Shown here: positions 56,563 through 64,000 of the stretch, piece by piece
Layout of the letters: every line of letters begins with the position of its first letter
How positions within the stretch are numbered: the stretch's first letter is position 1
Source: Sphingomonadales bacterium
GTDB lineage: Bacteria > Pseudomonadota > Alphaproteobacteria > Sphingomonadales > Sphingomonadaceae
DNA length: 64,000 bases
Assembly: GCA_016720115.1 (NCBI GenBank)
Contig: JADJXT010000002.1
Span: 1,224,240-1,288,239 of the forward strand
Direction of reading: 5' to 3'
Made by a program: the position numbers and the translations under genes
The notes under the pieces: generated by a model
The model's input: the letters and a program-made list of their open reading frames with translations, nothing else
Told to the model about the DNA's origin: nothing
The model's database searches: none

Positions 56563-56712
56563 CAATGCGCGTGCAAATGGATATAGCAGCGCGCGCGCGT
56601 GCGCAAGCGCTTTGAGAGCGCGGTGCATGTGCTTTGCAACTGCGCGCGCCTACGCATGTAATGCGCGCCTAATGCGCGTGTGCGTGCACGTGTAATGCGC
56701 GGTCAATGCGCA
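56563..56712. promoter_or_regulatory. Centromere-like repeat cluster upstream of parA
   Basis: The 9-mer YAATGCGCR occurs at 56563, 56659, 56670, 56693 and 56704. Spacings of the last four are 11, 23 and 11 bp, close to one and two helical turns, so the sites face one side of the DNA. Between the first and second lies a GC-alternating stretch (GCGCGCGCGC). The position suits a parH-like centromere and parA operator. Confidence 0.65.
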
Positions 56713-57418
56713 TGATTGGCGGCGCTGGAAAGATCTTCGTGTTCGTCGGCCGATGCTCGCCAATCGGGAAAGGCGACAGGAAATTTGATCGAGCAGGCAT
56801 AGCCCAGGAAGTTTCCCTGCGAGTGAGCAATATGAGCTTTTTCCAATTCCTTCAGAAGTTTGGCCGCGCCAGCTTTGGTAACACCGACGCCGCGAGCAAG
56901 CTGGGAAGGGGTTAGCTGCTGCAGGCCAAAAAGGAGCAGCCAGCATTGACGGAGCCTTGAATTGGGCGCTGCGCGGGGAATTCGTGGTCGAACGAACTGT
57001 TCGCTCGCTGGGTGATGACGATATCGCACGCCAGCTCGTGCAGCGGTCGTGAGATTGTCGAACGCTGCAAGACGCTGCTCAGACCGGTCACGGTCGCCGC
57101 GGAAGACCTGCGTTGCACGGCACCGGGGCAGGGGAGGGCGCTGTCGGCAATATTGAGCCGCGAAGCATCGGTAGCGATAGCAAGGTTGATCGCCCAGCAT
57201 GGGGTCGAGGTTGTCGCGGTGAGTGCATCCGAGCGTATGTCTGAGGTGTACTGGAACCGTGAAACCAGCGACAAGAGTCGTTCGAGAGGTGCTTTGGGTA
57301 GGCGGGCGGCCTCGAAGGTTTCGAGGACGCGATCGAGCTCGACCCTGGCTGTCAGCGATGATCCGGCGGGTCTCGTGGGTGTGGCGTGACAAAGCACGCG
57401 ACACTCACTCAAGCGCAT
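56703..57418 (-). pseudogene. Helix-turn-helix protein, frameshifted
   Basis: Two overlapping frames share the region. The C-terminal one is convincing: LLLFGLQQLTPSQLARGVGV, then TKAGAAKLLKELEKAHIAH, a helix-turn-helix domain, ending near 56703. The N-terminal frame (VELDRVLETFEAARLPKAPL) stops near 56912. An indel around 56950 would join them into about 235 residues. It runs towards the centromere repeats and could be a replication or copy-control regulator, but this is a guess. Confidence 0.45.
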
Positions 57419-57541
57419 TGATAAAACGCCATAATGTCGTCTTCTCGATGAATTTTTCCTCGGCGCCGACGAAAGTCATCTTTCCTTGGGTGCCAAAACA
57501 GCCAACACTGCGGTTGTCGATAGCGAAGCTGGAGTCGTCCT

Positions 57542-59190
57542 TTGCTCGAACGAAAACCGCCAAGGATAGCCAAGCCCTCCGAAGCGGCTTTGAAGGTCGG
57601 TGCCGAGCTCTATTCCGTGTTTCGCAGGTTCGTGCCGCTTGAAGGCCCGCTGACTGCCGCAGCGGTAGCAGCGATCTCGGAGAAAACTGGACTCGGCACG
57701 CGTCGGATACGGGAACTTGCGCGCCGATTTCGAAGCAAACCCATCGCCGAGAGCCTTGCTTCGCTGCCCAAGGGCCCCAAGCCTGGCAAAGAAGCACGCA
57801 TCGGCGGCTGTGATCGAGGTGATCGACAGGGAGATTGTAGAGATTTTCCTGAAAAGGCCGCCACCCGCGATCAGGGAAGCGGCGAACCAGATTCGCGGGA
57901 CTGCTGATCGCGGACACGGGCGATCACAGGTTCGACATGGCCGATGTTCCCAGCGTGCGCACTATCGAGCGGATGATTGGCGAAATCAGTTCGCCGCAAT
58001 TGGCGCGTTCGACCATGGGGTCAAAGCGGCGAACCGCACATGAGCCGCACCCGGGGAGAATACCTCAGCGAAGGCTGCTGGATGTGGTTCAGATGGACCA
58101 TTCGCCCGCCAATGTCATGCTGGTGGACAGCTTGCACCGCAATGCCTTGGGGAGGCCCCGGGTGACTTTGCTGATCGATGTCTGGAGCCGCTGCATCCTC
58201 GGGTTCTATGTGAGCTTTGGGGATCCATCGATCTTCCGGTGCGGGCGGGCAGTCGCAAATGCGCTGTTGCCAGAAGCCCTTGCTCACGGGCCTCCAGATG
58301 ACGGAGGATTATCCCATGCATGGCTTTTTCAAGCGGTTGCACGCCGATTTTGCATCGGCGCATCGCTGAAGCGTTCAGGAAGCGCCTGCCACACATATGG
58401 GATCGATCCGGATGTCCGGCCGCGTGGGGCCTCGCACTGGGCGGGCATATCGAGCGATTGATTGGCACTATGTCGGAAAAGATGTTGCTGCTCCCCGGTG
58501 CCACGGGCGGCGATGTGACCAAGCGTGACGGGTACGATCCTTCGGAGACGTCGGGCCGTGACGCTGGAGGAGTTTGAGCGCTGGTTTATCAGGGAGATTT
58601 GCCGCTATCACATGACGCCGCACGAGGATTGGGAAAGATTGCGCCGGCTCAGATGTGGGCCGATGGGCTCGCGGCGCATGGCTCGCTGGTTCCCACCGGA
58701 CCTCGATGTCGCGCAGTTGACCCGCCGGTTTCTGCCGTGGGTCGAACGCACCGTGACGGCCGGAGGCGTCCAGATCGGCCACCGTCGTTACTGGCACGAG
58801 AGCTTCGCGACCCGAATTGGTCTCAAAATCGCGATTCATGTCGATGAGCGGACGATCCGGGAGGTGTATCCGCAGATCGACGAGAAGCTCGTCGCCGCGC
58901 GCGTCGTGGGCTCGTTTCCCCACGTGACGAAAGTCGAGTGGGACGCTGCCGCTGCCGCCTTGCGAAACCGTGGCCGCGCCTTTCAACAGAGTGGCGGGCA
59001 AACGGAGATCGCCCGGCTCGTGCATGCCAACCGGCAGGAAGTGCAAGGTGCAACGATCCGCACCCGGGAACAGCGGTGCTTGCGCAAACGGCTCGAACGC
59101 GAGGGCATTTCACACAGTGCCGGACCGCCGCCTGAAGGGCTTCAGGAAGAACGAGCGAAGTGGCTGCCTGTCGAGGAATTGGGGAGGTGA
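57542..59190 (+). pseudogene. tniA: TniA/TnsB-like DDE transposase, several frameshifts
   Basis: The pieces add up to about 550 residues, the family length. The N-terminal HTH region (LTAAAVAAISEKTGLGTRRI) and KPPPAIREAANQIRG-like sequence lead to the rve core. The core has VVQMDHSPANVMLVDSLHRN (first Asp), VTLLIDVWSRCILGFYVSFG (second Asp) and LGGHIERLIGTMSEKMLLLP (Glu). The Mu C-terminal domain ends the gene (TLEEFERWFIREICRYHM). Frames shift near 57800, 57905, 58020, 58300-58400 and 58560. That is more than elsewhere in the window, so true decay is likely. Confidence 0.8.
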
Positions 59191-59191
59191 A

Positions 59192-59840
59192 GTGGCTCAA
59201 ACCGATCAACCAATAGCATTTTCGCAGTCATCGGGTTCGCTGCACAAGGCGTTCTGGATCGATTTCGACCAAGCGCGGGCCCATGTGAATACGCTGATGG
59301 GGCTCGTCGACGAGCCCCCTGACGATCGGCCGACTTGCGTGGTCCTGGTGGGGCAATCCGGTATGGGCAAGACGTCGATTCTGAAGGAGGTCGGTCGGCG
59401 GATACGCACGGCGTATCCGGAGCCGGCGAACTTGGGCGAAGCGCGCTACCTGCCGATGTTGCACGCGGTGGTGCCGGACCCACCCGACCTCGCTCAGGAT
59501 CAATCTGACGCTGTTGTGGAAGCAGGGGTGGCCGCTGACCAGACGGACGCATCAGATAGCCGACCTCAAGGTGGCCGGAATTGCTCGGCAAGCAGGGAAC
59601 CAAGTTGGTTGCGATCGATAACGTCCATGCGATCCTCACAGCCAGCGGCCGGGCGAGGCGCGATGCGCTGGATTCCTTCCGCTTCCTCGCGAGCGAGGGT
59701 AACGTTCATGGTAGTCGCGGGCCTCGACGTCGCTGCCGATATCTTCAGCGACGACGTGGAGCTGGCTTATCGCTCGATTATCTTGCGCATGCCTCCCCGC
59801 TTCCGGGCGAGCCTTCGCAATAACTGATACGGGCTCTGGC
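59192..59840 (+). pseudogene. tniB: TniB-like ATPase, several frameshifts
   Basis: Starts with GTG at 59192, directly after tniA. FWIDFDQARAHVNTLMGLVD, then CVVLVGQSGMGKTSILKEV with Walker A, is TniB-like. Other frames carry the continuation: TLLWKQGWPLTRRTHQIADL, then TKLVAIDNVHAIL (Walker B) and MVVAGLDVAADIFSDDVELA. At least three single-base shifts (near 59498, 59577 and 59708) break the gene. It would be the target-selection ATPase acting with TniA. Confidence 0.75.
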
Positions 59841-60069
59841 CCACCGCATGGGCTTGATTGATCCGACCGCTTCGCAGAACCGAAATCGCCGAGTTCATCT
59901 GGCGCAACAGCCACGGGTGACCGGGCAATTTCAAGCGACCACTGCACCGGAGCTACCGAGTTGCCAAAGATACGTACGGCAGGCAACGGGTTGAATTTTC
60001 CGATATTTACGAGGCGGCCAAGTTCTTTCCATCCCTACATCGACCGGTGACGGGAAGGAGCATAAGCAG

Positions 60070-61190
60070 TGAATCGGAACCGCTGGCACTTTCGCGTGCG
60101 CCCGCAGGCTGATGAATGCTTGATTCGTGGATAGAGCGGATGGCGCTTGCGCATGACCCACGCGGGGCGTATTGTTTCAGCATCTCGGCATCGATGCGAG
60201 CCTTGCCAGCCCGACCTTGCCCGGGGCACAAGCGGTGTCGCGCCTGAACATCAATTCGCCGTGGATCAAATGGTCGGGCTTGCCCCGGCGGTGGCGGTTG
60301 AGCGGAACAGATCGAAAGTACCTTCTCGATATCGACGGAGCAGTGCCGCTTCCGCAGCCGCTTGCGCCAGTATGGCTGTGCCCTGCTGGCAGGAAGCACC
60401 GCGACGGACGCCCGGGCGATCATCCGCAAGGAATGGATCTTGCGGATGAGCTGGCGTTGCCGACTGCACGACCTGCCGCCTGCAGCGTTGCCGGGTGCCT
60501 GATGGTGCGCCTGACGATGAGTATCTCCTGACCCGGTTGAGCGGAGCGCTCGTAGGTGCGGAGAGTTTGCGGTGGGGGCTCGACGATAGGGGGGCGATGA
60601 TCGAACGAAACGAAGTTTGCCCGACATGCTGATCCGGCACAGTCGGCGGCGGCTGAAGGGCCGCAAGCAAGACTATCTTGATCGCTTCCGGGCAAACGCC
60701 TTTCACTTTGCTCGCGACCGCATCGCCGTGCTGGGCCCGCGCATAGTCACGCCGGCCGGGGGGTGTGGGGATTTGAGCGGTTGCTCGCGCTTGGCTTGGC
60801 CGAGCGTCCGGGGCGGAATTTGGAGTCGCTGAAGGCACCTGCTGACGAAGTAGCCTGACGGCGTGTTGGCGGGTCGGGCAGGGGAGGGCACTGCACCGGG
60901 CCTTGAGGCCGAATTGCTCGATGTGCTGTTGGCCCATGCCCATCTGCGCGAGCGACGCGACGGGGAAACCTTGGGCGGGCCCGTTTCGGCCATTTCCGCA
61001 CATTTGGCTCACAGGATGCTTCAGCCGTGGCGATGTAGGGGCCCATATCTACGAAATGCACCCGGAGAAGCCCGTAGAGCGTGCTGTCGGGGGTTTGGCA
61101 CCTTCGGCCTATTTCGAGTCCGTTTTCACGCTCTGGGAGCCTGTTTCTGGGCGTTTCGGTCTTAAAAATATCAGTCATTTATGACTATAA
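60070..61190 (+). pseudogene. tniQ: TniQ-like protein, fragmented
   Basis: Weak but consistent pieces lie in different frames: NRWHFRVRPQADECL, WIERMALAHDPRGAY, SRLNINSPWIKWSGLPR, and a Cys/His-type segment RKEWILRMSWRCRLHDLPPA. The last recalls the TniQ zinc-finger region (a W-x-L-R then C-x-x-H pattern). No open frame is longer than about 120 residues. The order after tniA and tniB supports the call. The right limit is uncertain. Confidence 0.5.
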
Positions 61191-62370
61191 CAGGGGCTTG
61201 CTGATCCAAGGCCCCCAAAGCGGTCCGTCGAGCGCCTCCATTTCGGCATCAAATGCGGCCAGCACCGAATCGAGGGTGGGGAGGGTGGCGGCGGCAGGCG
61301 AGGACGACTGCGCTCGGGTGGGACCAACCCCAGCGCCAAAGCGACATCGGGTGACGGTAGTTGCCGACGTTGCGCCCGAAGTTTCGACTAGTAGGCCAAG
61401 GCGAGCGGCGCGGGTCAGCAGTTTTCCAGCGCCTGAGATGCCGAGGCCCAGTTCTGGTGCACGCAAGACCGACGCGGGCGCGAGATACGGTCGGGCGAGC
61501 GCGATGCGCCCGAGCTCGGGATGCACGCCGAGGCGGCGTTCGTCGCAAATTGGCGGCGGCGCCATGCCGGGATACTTGTTCGAGCCGTTCGAGCCGGTGA
61601 GGCTGTCTGACGCCAGGCGGCTGAGCTGAAAACTGAGCAGGCGCTTCAGCAGCGCGGGCCGGGGATCGAGCGTTGAAACGTTGGCCGGCGTACACCTGTG
61701 ACGAGGCAGGGCAGGGGGCCTTTAATCCCGATGCGGCGCAGGATCACCGGAACGCGAGCCGGGAGCGGTCGAGCGGTCGACCTGCGCCCGTGCATCGAGT
61801 AGAGTGAGTGGGCGACGAGAGCAGGCGCTTCCCCCCCAGCTTTCAAGGCGGATCAAAGGTAAACGGCAAGTCCTCGCGCCAGTGCGGCCCTCTTCGGCCC
61901 CAGTGTGAGACGGACAAGCCCAAATAGCTGGTACGCTTCGAAGGGTTCACCCGATATTCGGGGCGGCTCGCGCCCGGGCGAGCCGCAGGCCGCAATTGTG
62001 AGCTATAATATCGATTTCCTCGAGCGGTACTCGGCAGAGCCGGAGCGCGGTTGCAATCCGGTCCAGCTTGCGCGAAGGCGCCATGCGCCGCCAAAGCGAA
62101 CTGGCGCAAATCCGGCATCGAAGGCGGGCGATAGCCGCGCTGGGTTTCAGCGAGGGCACCTGCGAGATCGGGCGTCCTATGCGAGGGCAGAGAAGGGCAG
62201 GGGCGTGCGCATTATAGCCTGATTGTAGACTGAATCGCGGTCTTTCAGTCCATAGGCTGTCATACCTAGTGTTGATAATGGTCCTTATCCGATATAGAAC
62301 GCATCGATATCAAGGATAGCATTTTTGCTTGCGTAAAGTACGGAATTGCGTTATCACCTCCGCACAATCA
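61191..62370. other. Degenerate coding remnants, no intact gene
   Basis: Minus-strand frames such as RLGVHPELGRIALARPYLAP, then LLTRAARLGLLVETSG, then LDSVLAAFDAEMEALDGPLW look like pieces of a DNA-binding protein (helix-turn-helix, perhaps DUF1612-like). They are interrupted by stops and shifts, and I cannot rebuild a gene. 62220-62370 is AT-rich and could be an old promoter region. Confidence 0.35.
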
Positions 62371-62646
62371 GCTGCAGGAGCAATTGACGCCGAGCGCTGT
62401 GATCCGTAACTTCCTGTAGAGACGAAGCAGAAGCTCGTATTGCGCGCACGGCGCTTTGGCCGAAGCCTCGAAGAAGAATTGCGTCAGATCTGACGCAGCG
62501 GCGCGTAGCGGTGAGGGGTAGCCCTGACGATGACGAGCCCTTCGGCGATTGGCTGGTGGGTGATCACCCGTCCGGGCCATGATGACTTTGCAGATATTGT
62601 TGCAGGCAATCGCGGTGCTTCAGGTCGCGCGCTTCCCGACTTCGGC
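62371..62646 (+). pseudogene. FitA/VapB-like antitoxin remnant
   Basis: A plus-strand piece near 62410-62490 (KLVLRARRFGRSLEEELRQI once one shift is allowed) matches the ribbon-helix-helix pattern of FitA-type antitoxins (R-H-G-R-S-x-E-x-E-x-R). Stops and shifts break it. It lies just upstream of the toxin remnant, in the usual order. Confidence 0.4.
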
Positions 62647-62649
62647 TGA

Positions 62650-63060
62650 TGTCTCTGCTCGATACCAATGTCCCGTCTGAGTTGACGCGCCCTGTTTAAT
62701 CCGATTCTGGCGTTCAGCTGGATCAATCTGCGCATGGCGCAGTCATGAGTTTCGACGATCACCGCCTTCGAGCTGCGATGGGGCGGCTGCGCCACCTAGC
62801 AGGGGTCGGCGCCGGACGAGCTGTTGCTCGTAATCGAACGAGCCAACAATCGCTTTGGACCGCGGCTTTAGGGTTTTGATCGCCCGTCGGCGGAAATGGC
62901 CGGGCAGATTGGCGTCAAGCGCAGCTCAGGGGCGGCCGATGTCGAACCTGATGCTCAGCTCGCCGGGATTGCGGCTGTCTATGGCTTGACGTTAGTCACG
63001 CGCAATGTGCGCGATTTCCTTGAAGCGAGCGGGGTCGATTTGCTTGAGCCCCGGGGCTCA
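62650..63060 (+). pseudogene. VapC/FitB-like PIN toxin remnant
   Basis: It begins MSLLDTNVPSELTRP, the PIN-domain N-terminus with the first catalytic Asp. It ends AQLAGIAAVYGLTLVTRNVR, then DFLEASGVDLLEP, the typical last part with the final Asp pair. The middle, including the acidic residue after TTxxE, is lost to shifts and a deletion. It is inactive as read. Confidence 0.6.
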
Positions 63061-63230
63061 GCGGATTACCAAGCGCCATCGTTGCGCCACCACGGCGGCT
63101 GCGGGAGCCGCAACGGCGCTTAACGTCTGCAGGAGAGAAGGGAGATGGAGGTTATGGCAGGCGACTTCGCAATCCTATCAGAAGATACCGCCTGTGATAT
63201 TGCTGCGCTGTTTGTTGGCGCTGACATTGA

Positions 63231-64000
63231 TTGATCGATGGCGCTGCGTGCTTGGAGGTCATTAATAGCCGGCGAGCGTTCATCTCTGACGTGCGTGTAT
63301 GGGCGCGGTGGTGCCGGTTGCAGGAGTGGGCCCCCGTCCATGTTGATGCCCATATGGTTTCGGTTTTCGCGCACTATCAGGTACAGATGTTTCGCCGATC
63401 GGCGATCTGCCGCGCAACGATCGAGCGTTATTTGGTTTCGATCGGCACCTGTACTGCTTGGCGGTATGAAGATCCTACTTCGATGATGCGCTGGTACGTT
63501 CTGGAACATAAGGCCGCGCGCAAAGAAATTGGGCACTTATCAGCGTCAGGGTCTCGGCACGCTTCAAGGCGATATCGATGATCTCGTATAGTCCTCCGAC
63601 TGGATTGTCGGTTGTTGCCCGTTGAAGGCCCGTGGGCTTGATCAAGCATGAAGGAGAACGCGCGTTGCGCGACGAAGTGTTGCTGCGTGTCGTTAAAGTC
63701 GACACCGGCTGCAGACGGTCTGAGTTGTCGCCATTGAACCAGCGATGTCGTGAAGGCCCCAACGACAAAGGCGCTGGGTTAAGCTGCTTATCCCACGGAA
63801 GCAAGAACGATACCGCCGGGCAGGGGCTTAAGTGGCTATCTTTCGCCTAAAACTGGCGGAGGCTATTGCTGCCTCGGATGCGCCGCGTTGACGCCGCTGC
63901 GGCGCGCTCTTTGCGTCGTCCGTTATCATCCGGCAAGGATCACAGGGATTTGATCAGCAGCGGACCTCATCCGGATTCCGTGTCGGCAATCTACAAGCGC
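63231..64000 (+). pseudogene. Tyrosine integrase, frameshifted and running off the window
   Basis: The N-terminal core-binding domain is legible: ISDVRVWARWCRLQEWAPVH, then YQVQMFRRSAICRATIERYL. The catalytic domain follows in other frames. KVDTGCRRSELSPLN holds the first catalytic Arg, SHGSKNDTAGQG the Lys strand region, and near the edge SSGPHPDSVSAIYKR precedes the expected His-x-x-Arg. Shifts near 63560 and 63790 break it. It is unrelated to the RIT recombinases. Confidence 0.65.

Noticed and set aside
56563..56712. CRISPR array
   Set aside because: The repeat unit is only 9 bp and the spacing 11-23 bp; no cas genes are present. It fits a centromere. No other CRISPR-like array was seen.
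1..64000. tRNA, rRNA or tmRNA genes
   Set aside because: No cloverleaf-like or rRNA-like sequence was noticed while reading the intergenic regions; a dedicated covariance search was not possible.

Overview
The window is a mosaic of mobile DNA that fits a sphingomonad-type alphaproteobacterium: a TonB receptor, a TrwA/TrwB/TrwC-like transfer cassette, and a large plasmid or integrative-element backbone with DUF1173, DUF3768, DUF6927, ArdC, strawberry-notch and ParA/ParG-like genes. I infer the host from gene families only; there is no rRNA or housekeeping gene. Many genes carry one single-base indel, nearly always in a homopolymer (for example near 671, 3136, 4212, 4907, 5388, 8262, 10047, 18985, 21907, 22434, 26992, 28770). 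These look like sequencing errors rather than decay, so I describe the reconstructed proteins.

Layout. 1-1300: the end of an IS256-family element. 1431-6405: an anaerobic-type operon of glycyl radical enzyme, its radical-SAM activase and an NAD-dependent aldehyde dehydrogenase, closed by a terminator. 6790-8896: an ArsR-like gene and a fatty-acid-desaturase/carotene-hydroxylase gene, each cut by an IS3-family element (7066-8589). 8942-10364 and 27564-28984: two directly repeated copies of a second IS256-family element. They bracket a 17.2-kb unit with an FMN-dependent hydroxyacid dehydrogenase, a DUF5131/TcmP pair, the transfer cassette, a broken acyl-CoA ligase, and an MFS-ALDH-TonB receptor operon. 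A 53-bp repeat at both inner borders shows that the unit is circularly permuted: if it is closed at the IS, the dehydrogenase comes to lie directly upstream of the receptor operon.

28985-56712: the plasmid/ICE backbone. An AAA ATPase and a DUF1173 gene run rightwards. Against them runs a long leftward array that begins at parA-parG with 11-bp-phased centromere-like repeats. It continues through a TOPRIM primase, a PAPS-reductase-like enzyme, a strawberry-notch helicase/methylase, a ParB-like protein, a GHKL ATPase, ArdC antirestriction protein, a Tad2-like candidate anti-Thoeris protein and about a dozen small genes of unknown function that often overlap by 4 bp. The helicase gene is split by a recombinase-in-trio (RIT) element with perfect 89-bp terminal inverted repeats. 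These repeats supply the downstream half with its own ribosome-binding site and start codon.

56700-64000: a graveyard of heavily frameshifted genes: a helix-turn-helix gene, a tniA-tniB-tniQ transposition module, a vapBC/fitAB-like toxin-antitoxin remnant and a tyrosine integrase that runs off the right edge.

The best candidates for undescribed biology are the anti-defence cluster with its unknown small genes (33.7-41.5 kb), the RIT element that splits a gene into two translatable halves, the circularly permuted IS-bounded transfer unit, and the DUF5131/TcmP pair.
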